Part shown: piece by piece, positions 26,242 to 34,534 of the stretch
Layout: every line of letters begins with the position of its first letter
How positions within the stretch are numbered: position 1 is the stretch's first letter
Assembly: GCF_001570365.1 (NCBI RefSeq)
Contig: NZ_BBYK01000040.1
Coordinates: 351,915-415,914, forward strand
DNA from: Microtetraspora fusca
GTDB taxonomy: Bacteria; Actinomycetota; Actinomycetes; Streptosporangiales; Streptosporangiaceae
Length of the DNA: 64,000 nt
Direction: 5' to 3'
Translations under genes and position numbers: made by a program
Notes under the pieces: generated by a model
Databases searched by the model: none
What the model saw: the letters and a program-made list of their open reading frames with translations, nothing else
Told to the model about the DNA's origin: nothing

Positions 26242-26612
26242 GACCGCTCCTTCACTCGAGTGCACTCGATCATGCCAGGAGAGCGCTTTCCGAGGGCGGT
26301 CCCAAAAAGAAGATCTACCTCCCATTTGTGCTGGTTTGTCCGCTTTACTGTCTGATTGCCTATACTCGTGCCACGCAAAGCCCTCTTGCGAACTAAATCC
26401 CCAAATATCGCAATGTCGTCGCAAACCTCCTGAGATGACGTGGCCCTCCCTCCCCCCGGAGTCCCCCCAACTCACACCCCGCCGGGCCGGTTTTTGGCCT
26501 GCCCGGAACCAGGTTCGCCGTCGATCCCCCGACGGCGGCCACACGTCCTCTCGCGGCGGCACTCGCCCCGGCCCCCTCCGGGAGCGAGTCGCGATCCAGC
26601 GAAAGGATGCTC
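26242..26612. promoter_or_regulatory. 370-bp divergent intergenic region with operator, promoter and hairpin
   Basis: It holds the palindrome TCGAGTGCACTCGA at 26256-26269, close to the DUF1349 start. A relatively AT-rich stretch follows, with a plausible -10 TATACT at 26361-26366 for the rightward gene. A perfect 8-bp hairpin CGCCGTCG/CGACGGCG lies at 26516-26537 in the long leader of the RlpA-like gene. The leader would be about 240 nt, so post-transcriptional control is possible, but no known riboswitch class is recognised. Confidence 0.55.
26256..26269. promoter_or_regulatory. 14-bp perfect palindrome, candidate operator of DUF1349 gene
   Basis: TCGAGTGCACTCGA reads the same on both strands and lies just upstream of the AAGGAG/ATG of the minus-strand gene. 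This position would block initiation if occupied. The cognate regulator is not encoded next to it. Confidence 0.6.
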
Positions 26613-27347
26613 ATGCAGAAGCGAGCCCGCCAGGCGATCGTCACCGTGACCGCAGGTCTCACGCTCATCGGAAGCGTGTCTGCCGCCGCCGCGGTGATGA
26701 TGTCGCCGGGCCAGGGCGTCGACGGGGCGCGTGTCGCCCAGTCGACGTCCGCCGCCGAGACCTCCTCGACCCCCCAGGCCGGCCCGTCCACCGAGAGCCG
26801 CAGCACCGGCGAGTCCGGCGGTGCCACCCATGTCGCCGCGAGCACCGCGATCCCCCTCACGACCGGTGCGGTCACCGCCGCCCAGGCGGCTCAGCCGGTG
26901 AAGTTCGTTCCGGCGAAGGCGAGCGAGACGAGCGCCGCCACCGCCACCAAGACCACGGCCGCCGAGACCGCCAAGACGGCCAAGGCCGAGCCGAAGCTCC
27001 CCTCCGGCAGGTCCACCGCCACATCTTTCTGGGACGCGCAGACCGCCTCCGGCAAGCCGATGCGCTACGAGACCATCGCCAGCCCGTACTGGCCGCTCGG
27101 CACCAAGGTCAAGGTCACCTACAAGGGCAAGAGCGCGATCGGCGTGGTGGAGGACTTCGGTCCCGCCGAATGGGCCGTCGCGCAGCACGACATCCCCGCG
27201 ATTCTCGACCTGTCGGAGAAGATGATGGCCGACCTCACCGGCGTCCGCTCCAACAGCGTCCACGTCGACTTCGAAGTCCTCAAGTGGGGCACCGGGCGGG
27301 TCTACCGGACCTCCGGCACCGGCTACAAGCTGGCCATGGGCCGATAG
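26613..27347 (+). CDS. secreted RlpA-like double-psi beta-barrel protein
   Basis: A 244-residue exported protein. ATG 26613 has AAAGGA five bases upstream, better than ATG 26607. A signal peptide (VTAGLTLIGSVSAAAA) is followed by about 100 residues of Ala/Thr/Ser-rich linker. The C-terminal domain reads ATSFWDAQTASGKPMRYETI, PLGTKVKVTYKGKSAIGVVE and FEVLKWG, typical of RlpA-like/DPBB folds. Such domains bind or cleave peptidoglycan glycan strands; the catalytic Asp in VVEDFGPAEW is plausible. Wall remodelling is the likely role. Confidence 0.8.
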   Translation: MQKRARQAIVTVTAGLTLIGSVSAAAAVMMSPGQGVDGARVAQSTSAAETSSTPQAGPSTESRSTGESGGATHVAASTAIPLTTGAVTAAQAAQPVKFVPAKASETSAATATKTTAAETAKTAKAEPKLPSGRSTATSFWDAQTASGKPMRYETIASPYWPLGTKVKVTYKGKSAIGVVEDFGPAEWAVAQHDIPAILDLSEKMMADLTGVRSNSVHVDFEVLKWGTGRVYRTSGTGYKLAMGR

Positions 27348-27390
27348 GCGCGCTTCACCCTCGATGCTCGTGCCCGCGTAAACTGCGAGA

Positions 27391-27711
27391 GTGGCTGACC
27401 CCAAATTCGAGATCCAGATGCTCCACGACCGCGTCATGGTCAAGGCGGACCCCGAGACCGAAGAGCGGCGGAGCAACGCGGGCATCGTCATCCCGGCCAC
27501 CGTCAAGATGGCCAACCGGCTCGTCTGGGGCGTGGTCTGCGGCGTCGGGGCCAACGCCCGAGCGGTGAAGGTCGGCGACAAGGTGCTTTTCAACCCCGAG
27601 GAGCAGTCCGAAGTCGACGTCCAGGGCCAGGTCTACCTCGTGATGCGTGAGCGGGACCTGCACGCCGTGGCGACCCCGCAGACCGACCACGGCACGGGTC
27701 TCTACCTCTGA
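27391..27711 (+). CDS. GroES-like (Cpn10) domain protein
   Basis: A 106-residue small protein from GTG 27391 with a chaperonin-10 fold: MLHDRVMVKADPETEERRSN, GIVIPATVKMANRLVWGVV, VKVGDKVLFNPEEQSEVDVQG and LVMRERDLHAVA. It is a divergent paralogue of GroES, common in actinomycetes and not next to groEL. It lacks the usual mobile loop sequence, so genuine GroEL co-chaperone function is uncertain. A strong terminator follows at 27792. Confidence 0.85.
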   Translation: MADPKFEIQMLHDRVMVKADPETEERRSNAGIVIPATVKMANRLVWGVVCGVGANARAVKVGDKVLFNPEEQSEVDVQGQVYLVMRERDLHAVATPQTDHGTGLYL

Positions 27712-27791
27712 CCTCCTCCGCGCATCACCCCACATCGTCCTCCGCCGGCTCGCGCCGACATCGACCGCCGGCCGAGGCCCCCTGACCGACC

Positions 27792-27822
27792 GGAAGGCGG
27801 GGCGCCTGTCGCCCCGCCTTCC
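27792..27822 (+). terminator. perfect 13-bp terminator hairpin
   Basis: GGAAGGCGGGGCG and CGCCCCGCCTTCC pair perfectly around CCTGT. It lies 80 bp after the GroES-like stop and ahead of the kinase gene, in the GC-rich, U-poor style of actinomycete terminators. Confidence 0.8.
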
Positions 27823-27939
27823 GCCGTCTTCCCCTCCCCTGGCCGCCCTCCCTTTCCTCGCGTTCGTACGGCCGGACCCTTCGCCCGCGCGGCAGGACCG
27901 ATCTAAGGTAAAGCGGGGGCAAAAAGGGGAGGATTCGGC

Positions 27940-29571
27940 GTGGAGAAGCCGCTGCTTCCGGACGACCCGCGCGAGGTCGGCGGATACGCGCTGCAGGCCC
28001 GGCTCGGCGCGGGAGGCCAGGGAGTCGTCTACCTGGGCCGCGCGCCCGACGGAACGAACGTCGCGGTCAAGGTCCTGCACCGGGAATGGGCCGACGGTGA
28101 GACCCGCCAGCGGCTCGTCCGCGAGATCAGCGCCGCACGCCGGGTGGCGCCCTTCTGCGTCGCGCAGGTCCTCGACGCCGACGTGGACGCCGACCTTCCG
28201 TACATCGTGAGCGAGTACGTCGAGGGCCCCTCTCTGCAGCAGGCCGGCCCGCGGTCGGGGACGGCGCTGCACCGGCTGGCCGTCTCGACCGCGACCGCCC
28301 TGGCGGCCGTCCACGAGGCCGGGGTCGTGCACCGCGACTTCAAGCCCGCCAACGTCCTGCTCGGCTCGGACGGTCCCCGGGTCATCGACTTCGGGATCGC
28401 CCGGCACCTGGACGCGACCACGAGAAGCGGCGGCCTGGTCGGCACCCCCACCTACATGTCCCCCGAGCAGATCGCGGGCGCCAAGGCGACGCCGGCCAGT
28501 GACGTGTTCGCGTGGGGGTGCGTGGTCGTGTTCGCCGCCACGGGGCGTCCGCCCTTCGGCGACGATTCCGTACCCGCCGTGATCAACCGGGTGATGCACC
28601 GCGAACCCGACCTCGGCGATCTGGTCGAGCCGCTGCGGTCGATCGTCACGGACGCGCTGTGCAAGGATCCGGCGCGGCGCCCGTCCATCCTCGAGATCCA
28701 GATGCGGCTGCTCGGCCGACCGGCCGATGAGAAGGCGCCCGCGGCGGACGCACCGCCACCCGCCACGGCGTCTGCCGCTCCCGACGCGCCCCCGCTGCCG
28801 CTCCCGCGGGCGCACGCGGACCTGTCCGCCGCGCCTTCGGACACCGCACCGGGGCCCGCCTCCCGGGGGCGGGGAACCGACGGCCGAACCACGGTCCCTC
28901 CCGCCGGTACGAACGCCGGCGTGGTCACCGCGCCCGGCGGGCACGGCGCGCGCCGCCGGAACGCGCTGCTCGCCGGCACGGGAGCGGCCACGCTCGCCGT
29001 GGCCGTGGTGGTGGGCGTGCTGCTCTGGCAGGGCGCGGGGAACGGGGACTCCCGCGAACCCACCGGCGGCGGGGACGGGACGGCCGCGCTCGGGACGACG
29101 GGGCCGGAGATCAGCGACACGACCGGCTCTCCGACGCCGCCCGCTCCCTCGGCCTCGTCCGATCCACCTTCCCCATCGCCGGAAATCTCCCCCACGTCCG
29201 GATCCGGATCGGACGCCAAGGGCACGAACGGATTCCCGGCGGGCTACGCGGGAGTGTGGCGCGGCCGGGTCGACTACGACCCCGGCGCGTACGACCGGCT
29301 GGTGCTGACCATAAAGAAAGGAAGCAGGACCGCCACGGAGCAGTTCCTGGACTACCGCTGCACCGGCACGTCCAAGCTCACCGGGATCACCGACTCGATC
29401 GCACGGCTCGAACGGACGAGCATGCGCGGCAACTGCGTACGCAACGGCGAGATCTTCCTCACGCTCAACGACGACGGCACGCTCGGCTTCGAGTACTCCG
29501 GGCACGGCGAGAACAAGGTGACGAAGGACCAGCCGTTCTTCATGCACGCCACGCTGAAGCGCGACCGCTGA
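27940..29571 (+). CDS. membrane-anchored Ser/Thr protein kinase (PknB-like)
   Basis: A 543-residue kinase from GTG 27940. The catalytic domain (about residues 10-265) shows LGAGGQGVVYLG, the Lys in VAVKVL, the catalytic loop VVHRDFKPANVLL (Phe where Leu is usual), DFGIARH, and GTPTYMSPEQI. A Pro/Ala-rich juxtamembrane linker leads to one helix (LLAGTGAATLAVAVVVGVLL) and an extracellular domain of about 170 residues. That domain ends in a beta-rich module (YAGVWRGRVDYDPGAYDRL) that may sense ligand or lipid. It has no PASTA repeats. Substrates are unknown. Confidence 0.92.
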   Translation: MEKPLLPDDPREVGGYALQARLGAGGQGVVYLGRAPDGTNVAVKVLHREWADGETRQRLVREISAARRVAPFCVAQVLDADVDADLPYIVSEYVEGPSLQQAGPRSGTALHRLAVSTATALAAVHEAGVVHRDFKPANVLLGSDGPRVIDFGIARHLDATTRSGGLVGTPTYMSPEQIAGAKATPASDVFAWGCVVVFAATGRPPFGDDSVPAVINRVMHREPDLGDLVEPLRSIVTDALCKDPARRPSILEIQMRLLGRPADEKAPAADAPPPATASAAPDAPPLPLPRAHADLSAAPSDTAPGPASRGRGTDGRTTVPPAGTNAGVVTAPGGHGARRRNALLAGTGAATLAVAVVVGVLLWQGAGNGDSREPTGGGDGTAALGTTGPEISDTTGSPTPPAPSASSDPPSPSPEISPTSGSGSDAKGTNGFPAGYAGVWRGRVDYDPGAYDRLVLTIKKGSRTATEQFLDYRCTGTSKLTGITDSIARLERTSMRGNCVRNGEIFLTLNDDGTLGFEYSGHGENKVTKDQPFFMHATLKRDR

Positions 29572-29664
29572 TGTCCTGCGCCTGAATCCATGGTCCGCGG
29601 CTCGCCGGAGCGGGAGGTTCGGCGGGTTCCGCCGAGGCCGTCCGGTCCCGTACGCGCGGACGGG

Positions 29665-30465
29665 TCAGGCCAGGACGCCGACGCCGCCTTCGACGACCAC
29701 CTTCGCACCGACGGCGGGCCCCTCGGGGGACGGCCGCCACTCCTGGACCGGCACCAGGCCCGGCGCGACCAGGGTGAACCCGTCGAAGAAGCGGACCAGT
29801 TCGTCGTGGGAGCGGTAGGTCGACTCGGCCGGGCTGCCCGCCGTCGCCGCCGCGAGCCGGGCCAGCGCCTCGGGATCGCTGTCCGCGGTCAGGTTGGAGA
29901 TGATCACGTGGCTGCCCGGCGCCATGCGGGCACGCCAGGCGGCGACGATGTCATGGGCGCCCTCGTCGTCGGAGACGAAGTGCAGGACGCCGAGGAGCAG
30001 CACGGCCACCGGCTCCCCGAAGTCGACGACCGCGCGCAGATCGGGGTCGCCGAGGATCGCCTCCGGGTCGCGGACGTCGCGCCGCAGGGTGATCACGCCC
30101 TCGGTGGCGGCGAACGTCGCGTCGTTGCGGATCTTGACCAGGGGGTCGTAGTCGACGTAGACGACGCGCGCGTCCGGGACCGACTCCCTGGCGATCTCGT
30201 GAACGCTCGGCGAGGTGGGCAGGCCCGCGCCGAGGTCGACGTACTGCCGGATCCCCTGCGAGGCGACGTGGCGGACGGCCCTGGCGAGGAACGTCCGGGT
30301 CGCCCGGGCGACGGTGCGCGCGTCCGGTGCGGCCGAAAGCAGCTTCTCCGCCACCATCCGGTCCAGGGCGGAGTTGTCCGTGCCGCCCAGGAGATAGTCG
30401 TACACACGCGCCGAACTCGGCACAGAGGTGTCGATCCCGTCGGGAACGCGCTCCAACTCCGGCAT
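29665..30465 (-). CDS. SAM-dependent methyltransferase, DUF574 type
   Basis: A 266-residue protein of the actinobacterial S-adenosyl methyltransferase (DUF574) family. ARVYDYLLGGTDNSALDR is the diagnostic N-terminus. The SAM site is QYVDLGAGLPTSPSVHE, followed by VVYVDYDPLV, LLLGVLHFV and GSHVIISNLT. The family is highly expanded in Streptomyces-like genomes, and natural substrates are not known. It is a single gene. Confidence 0.93.
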   Translation of the reverse strand: MPELERVPDGIDTSVPSSARVYDYLLGGTDNSALDRMVAEKLLSAAPDARTVARATRTFLARAVRHVASQGIRQYVDLGAGLPTSPSVHEIARESVPDARVVYVDYDPLVKIRNDATFAATEGVITLRRDVRDPEAILGDPDLRAVVDFGEPVAVLLLGVLHFVSDDEGAHDIVAAWRARMAPGSHVIISNLTADSDPEALARLAAATAGSPAESTYRSHDELVRFFDGFTLVAPGLVPVQEWRPSPEGPAVGAKVVVEGGVGVLA

Positions 30466-30968
30466 CTCGCCTCCGACGAATACCCCTCTGTCCGGCCATC
30501 GTGATCATAACGACGGCGGCGGAAGCCGTACAGACATTCCCGCAAGGGCGTCCGCGGAACCACCTTCTTTAGGGATCGAGCACCGGCTTTACCCGGCATA
30601 CATTGACATCCCGGGTTAATGCCAGTAACCGGTTATTCCACACACCATTGACAGGTCGGGGAACGGTCGCGAAATCCCGGGCGAGCCCGACGCTTTCCCG
30701 CTTCCCGATGCCGGGAACCGGCAAGCGCCCGCCGCATCGCCCGCGACACACCGATGGCGAGGGGGTCCACCCACGTCAAACAGGGGCAATGCGCCAGCGC
30801 CCCCAAACAGGATCGGCAAGATTCTTTGCTGACACTAAATCAGAATAATTCACATTCGGTCGCCAGTTAAAAGCTGATCAATTCGACCGCATTTTAAATG
30901 ATTTGTGGCACTAAGGATGATAGTGTCGCTTTTGAAAGATCACGGAAACCAGTCTGAGGGAGGCACCA
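30466..30968. other. 503-bp non-coding region, AT-rich at its right end
   Basis: No convincing gene is present. From about 30820 to 30960 the DNA is strikingly AT-rich for this genome (runs such as CTAAATCAGAATAATTCACA). This suggests the promoter and upstream element of the small peptide gene at 30969. The rest separates it from the divergent methyltransferase. Confidence 0.5.
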
Positions 30969-31118
30969 ATGAGCCTTACCAAAGTCTTTCCGACGGGGCA
31001 GTTCAGCTCCTGGGGATGGGGGGGCGGCTGCGGAGGCTGCGGTGGCTGGGGTGGCTGCCGTCGTCGTCGCCGCTGCTGCTGCCGTCGCCGGTGCTGCTGG
31101 CGCAGTTGCTGCTGGTAG
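30969..31118 (+). CDS. 49-residue Cys/Arg/Gly/Trp-rich peptide, putative exported or modified peptide
   Basis: ATG 30969 follows a near-perfect GGGAGG box. The peptide starts MSLTKVFPTGQFSSWGW, continues with a Gly-rich stretch with three Cys (GGGCGGCGGWGGC), and ends with Arg runs alternating with Cys clusters (RRRRRCCC, RRRCCWRSCCW). In all there are 10 Cys, 9 Arg and 5 Trp in 49 residues. The first 16 residues are ordinary and may act as a leader. The gene is followed by a perfect hairpin and then an ABC half-exporter. I infer a ribosomal peptide whose Cys residues are cross-linked or bind metal. A repetitive artefact is possible, but the RBS and context argue for a gene. I know of no described family. 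Confidence 0.65.
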   Translation: MSLTKVFPTGQFSSWGWGGGCGGCGGWGGCRRRRRCCCRRRCCWRSCCW

Positions 31119-31139
31119 GCCCTGGCTGATCTGAAGAAA

Positions 31140-31170
31140 GAGAGCCGGCGGGTTTTTCCCGCCGGCTCTC
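31140..31170 (+). terminator. perfect 13-bp hairpin with T5 loop (terminator or attenuator)
   Basis: GAGAGCCGGCGGG and CCCGCCGGCTCTC pair perfectly around TTTTT, 21 bp after the peptide stop and 26 bp before the exporter start. Partial read-through would give high peptide and lower exporter expression, as in many bacteriocin operons. It could also protect the short peptide mRNA from 3' decay. Confidence 0.85.
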
Positions 31171-31196
31171 GGCCATCACAGAGGCAGGTATCTCAC

Positions 31197-33527
31197 GTGG
31201 AACTGAACCCATCTTCCGACGAGGAGTACGCGCCGCACGCCGACACCGGGCACCCGGTCTCCCCCGCCCCCACACCGGCCGCCCGCCCCGGCAAGACGAC
31301 GACAGAACGGCGTGCGGCGATCACGACACCTGACCCGAACCCGACCTCGGCGGCGAGCGACACGTCGCCGGGCGACGCGGTCGGGGACCACACGGCAGAC
31401 CCACACCACGACCCCGGCTCCGAGGACACGGTGGAAATCATCCGGCCCGGCCACAGACCCCGGAGGCGGAGTCGCCCGCGGCACGACGCCGCATTCGGGG
31501 AGGACGTACGCCGCCCGGGGAACGACCCGCCCTGGTCCAGACAGAACGTGACCCCGTCCCCAGAGAGCGCGTCCCGCTCCGGGGACGGCGCGGCCGGGTC
31601 TAGAGACGACGCCCTCCGGTCCACGGAGAACGTGTCCCGCTCCGGGGAGAACGCGTCCGGCCCGGAGGATGAGGCGCCGGGCGTCATCGCGCCGATCGTC
31701 TCGATCCGCACCACCTTGCGAGAGTTCTGGCCGCAGACTCGCGGCGTGCGCTGGCTGTTCGTCGCCGGCGTCGCGGCCGCGGTCCTGGCGGCGGTCTGCG
31801 AGGTCGGTGTCATCGGCCTGTTCGGGCGCATCACCGACGAGGTTCTGGCCAGCGGCGAGCTGAGCGCCTTCTGGGGTCCGGCGGGAGCCTGGGTCGGCAT
31901 CGGCGTCCTGGCCGGGCTGCTCTCCTTCTCCAGCGCGTACGCGACGGCGCTCGCGGGGGAACGCTTCCTGCTGCGGCTGCGCGACAGGGTGTTCGCCCAC
32001 CTGCAGACGCTCACACCCGACTATTTCGAGAACCGCCGCCTGGGCGACCTGATGGCCCGCCTGACCGACGACATCGAGGCCATCGAGGAGCTCGTCGGCT
32101 CCGGCCTGGTGCGGATCATCACCACGACCGCGGGCGCGGTGCTCTTCTCCGGAGCGGCGTTCTTCATCCGGTGGGACCTCGCGCTGGTGACGTTCGCGAT
32201 GGTCCCGCTCTTCCTGCTGGTCTCCAAGGGGTTCACGTCCCGGCTGCGCAACGCGTCCGCCCGCGAACGCTCCAGCAACGGCGCCATGAACAGCGTCATC
32301 GAGGAGAGCCTGGCCAACCAGTCCCTCGTCCAGGCGTACAACCGCCAGGAGGTCGAGGCCGCGCGCCTGCACGAGGAAGGCCGCAAGTGGCTCCTCGCCA
32401 ACGTGACGCAGGCCCGGCTCTCCGCCCTGTACGGCCCGGCCGCGCAGATCGTGGAGACGCTCTGCCTGCTGATGATCATCGGCGTGGGCGCGTGGGAGAT
32501 CGCCTCCGGCCGGCTCACCATCGGCGGGCTGCTCGCCTTCGCCGCGTACCTGGCCTATCTGTATCCGACGTTCCAGGGGCTCGGGGAGCTGGCGCTCAAC
32601 GTGTCGTCGGCGGCGGCCGGCGCGGACCGTGTGATCGAGGTATTGCACGCCACGCCCGCCGTCACCGACCCGTACGACGGCGTCTCCGAGGCCGGCGAGA
32701 ACGGCAGGGCGGACAAGGGAACAGCCGCCGCGGGCGCTGTATCGGCGACGGCGTCCGGGAGGACGACCGTCCAGGCGGACGACCGCGCATCCGGAGACAT
32801 AGTCGTCCCGACCCCGCGTGGTCGCGGACGGGTCGAGTTCGAGAACGTCGCGTTCACCTATCCGGACCGGACCAGGCCGACGCTGAGCGGCCTCTCCTTC
32901 ACCGCCGCCCCGGGCGAGCTCGTCGTCTGCACGGGGCCGAGCGGCGCGGGCAAGACGACCATCGCCAAGCTGCTGCTCCGGTTCTACGACCCGACGGCGG
33001 GCCGCGTCCTGCTCGACGGCGTGGACATCCGCGAGATGCCGCGCAGGTCCCTGCGCGAGAACATCACCATCCTGCAGCAGGAGAACCTGCTCTTCTCGGC
33101 GACCGTACGGGACAACATCGCCTACGGCCGCCCGGAGGCCGACCTCGACGAGATCGTGCGGGCCGCGATCACGGCGGACGCGGACGGCTTCATCCGCACG
33201 CTGCCGGAGGGGTACGACACCCCGATCGGGCAGCGGGGACGACTGCTGTCGGGCGGGCAGCGGCAGCGGCTCGCGATCGCCCGCGCCATCCTGCGCGACG
33301 CGCCCGTACTGATCCTCGACGAGCCGATGACCGGCCTGGACGCGCCGACCGCGGCACGGATCATGGAGCTCCTGCAACGGCTCATGGCCGGGCGGACGAC
33401 CATCCTGATCACGCATGATCTCCGGCATGTGCCCACGCCGAGCCGGAACATCGTGCTGGAGCCTGCCCATCCGCCGTTCGCGGTGGACCGTTCTCACCTG
33501 GACGACGATCCGGTCGTCCTGTCCTGA
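31197..33527 (+). CDS. ABC half-exporter (fused permease and ATPase) with long N-terminal extension
   Basis: A 776-residue MsbA/LmrA-type exporter from GTG 31197. Residues 1-165 are hydrophilic, rich in Ser, Asp, Arg and Pro, with degenerate repeats, and predicted disordered. Six membrane helices follow (first VRWLFVAGVAAAVLAAV). Between membrane and nucleotide-binding domains there is an extra loop of about 50 residues (AGENGRADKGTAAAGAV). The ATPase shows Walker A TGPSGAGKTT, Q-loop ILQQENLLF, signature LSGGQRQRLA, Walker B VLILDEP and an H-loop THDLRH. There is no C39 peptidase domain. Its placement after the Cys-rich peptide suggests it exports that peptide or confers immunity. Confidence 0.9.
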   Translation: MELNPSSDEEYAPHADTGHPVSPAPTPAARPGKTTTERRAAITTPDPNPTSAASDTSPGDAVGDHTADPHHDPGSEDTVEIIRPGHRPRRRSRPRHDAAFGEDVRRPGNDPPWSRQNVTPSPESASRSGDGAAGSRDDALRSTENVSRSGENASGPEDEAPGVIAPIVSIRTTLREFWPQTRGVRWLFVAGVAAAVLAAVCEVGVIGLFGRITDEVLASGELSAFWGPAGAWVGIGVLAGLLSFSSAYATALAGERFLLRLRDRVFAHLQTLTPDYFENRRLGDLMARLTDDIEAIEELVGSGLVRIITTTAGAVLFSGAAFFIRWDLALVTFAMVPLFLLVSKGFTSRLRNASARERSSNGAMNSVIEESLANQSLVQAYNRQEVEAARLHEEGRKWLLANVTQARLSALYGPAAQIVETLCLLMIIGVGAWEIASGRLTIGGLLAFAAYLAYLYPTFQGLGELALNVSSAAAGADRVIEVLHATPAVTDPYDGVSEAGENGRADKGTAAAGAVSATASGRTTVQADDRASGDIVVPTPRGRGRVEFENVAFTYPDRTRPTLSGLSFTAAPGELVVCTGPSGAGKTTIAKLLLRFYDPTAGRVLLDGVDIREMPRRSLRENITILQQENLLFSATVRDNIAYGRPEADLDEIVRAAITADADGFIRTLPEGYDTPIGQRGRLLSGGQRQRLAIARAILRDAPVLILDEPMTGLDAPTAARIMELLQRLMAGRTTILITHDLRHVPTPSRNIVLEPAHPPFAVDRSHLDDDPVVLS

Positions 33528-33557
33528 GGGACGCCTCTCCCGCGCCGGGCCGCGCGC

Positions 33558-33585
33558 TCGCCGTTCGCCGAAGCGCGAACGGCGA
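33558..33585. terminator. bidirectional terminator hairpin
   Basis: TCGCCGTTCGC and GCGAACGGCGA pair perfectly around CGAAGC. It sits between the convergent exporter and PGPGW membrane protein genes. Confidence 0.75.
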
Positions 33586-33611
33586 CGGCGGCCCCGGTCG
33601 TGGTCGGTACG

Positions 33612-34055
33612 TCACCCGAGCAGACGCCTGGCCTCCTCGATCAGGTCAACGCCCATGGTGAGCTTGAGAGAGAGCCAGACGATGGCGGCCGCGAGCGCGG
33701 CCGTCAGCAGGGCGGCCACGACGCGGACGAACCAGTTCTGGCGTTTGAGCCAGCCGGTCGCGGCCGTGACCGTTCGCTTGGCGAAGCCGAGCAGCCGGTG
33801 TGCCCACGGGAACTCCGTGGCCAGTACGGCCAGCCCGGCGAAGACGACGAGCCATCCGGGCCCGGGGAACGGCACCATGATGAGGCCCGCGACGACGAGC
33901 GCCGCGCCGAGCACGCCGACGACGATCTTCAAAGTGAGGCGGCCACCGGGACGGGCCCGTATCTGATCGAGCCGGCTCAGGGGCTCGGCCACCTGCCGCA
34001 CCGCCGCCTCCCCGCCCTCGTCGTCGCCGCCCAGCGCGTTCTCGATCATCGCCAC
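33612..34055 (-). CDS. TIGR02611 family (PGPGW) membrane protein
   Basis: A 147-residue membrane protein with helices around LTLKIVVGVLGAALVVAGL and FVRVVAALLTAALAAAIVWL. The diagnostic motif is MVPFPGPGWLVVFAGLAVLATEF. The family is widespread in actinobacteria and has no known function. It is a single gene convergent to the exporter. Confidence 0.9.
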   Translation of the reverse strand: MAMIENALGGDDEGGEAAVRQVAEPLSRLDQIRARPGGRLTLKIVVGVLGAALVVAGLIMVPFPGPGWLVVFAGLAVLATEFPWAHRLLGFAKRTVTAATGWLKRQNWFVRVVAALLTAALAAAIVWLSLKLTMGVDLIEEARRLLG

Positions 34056-34210
34056 CCGGTCACCCCCTGAGGACAGAATAAGCAGCCCGGTGCGGGCCGC
34101 TCTCGTCCCTCCGGACGAAACGGACTCCCCCTACGGTGTGCCCCGGCGGCGAGACGGCCGGGGCCCGGAAACTCCGGCATCGGCCGTCCCCTGTCATGTG
34201 CTTCCGCCGC

Positions 34211-34435
34211 TCAGGAGGCCGGACACCTGACGGCCGAGGGAGCCGCGTTCGTGCCGGACCAGCCCGCGCCGAAGCCGAACGTCGTGCTCGCGCCGGGCGC
34301 GAGGGCACCGTTCCAGCTCAGGTTCCGCACGCTGACCGCGGAGCCGGTCGAGTAAACGACCTGGAGCCCGGAGTCACCCGGCGCCCAGACGAACCGGCTG
34401 CCGTCCGCCGCCGCGGCGACGGTGCCGCCCTTGTT
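34211..34435 (-). pseudogene. fragment of a cellulose-binding (CBM2) domain
   Basis: The minus frame ends SVRNLSWNGALAPGASTTFG, then GTNAAPSAVRCPAS. This is the C-terminal half of a family 2 carbohydrate-binding module, including the conserved WNG, APG and closing Cys. Upstream there is no catalytic domain, linker or signal, and the frame runs into unrelated sequence near 34435. I infer the 3' stump of a secreted cellulase or chitinase gene, left behind next to the Wadjet operon. Confidence 0.75.
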
Positions 34436-34534
34436 GAGAATAGTCAGAATCTTGAACCGCCGGACACCGCCGGACACCGCCGGTCGACGACCGCCGAGAG
34501 CCGCATATGGGAGAACCGCACGCACACCCGCGGA

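Noticed and set aside
26380-26600. c-di-AMP (ydaO-type) riboswitch in the leader of the RlpA-like gene
   Set aside because: Gene context and leader length fit, but the conserved core blocks of that class could not be found. Only a generic hairpin is present.
31197-33527. Peptidase-containing (C39) exporter for the Cys-rich peptide
   Set aside because: The N-terminal 165 residues are disordered repeats without the Cys/His of a C39 peptidase, so leader cleavage by this protein is not supported.
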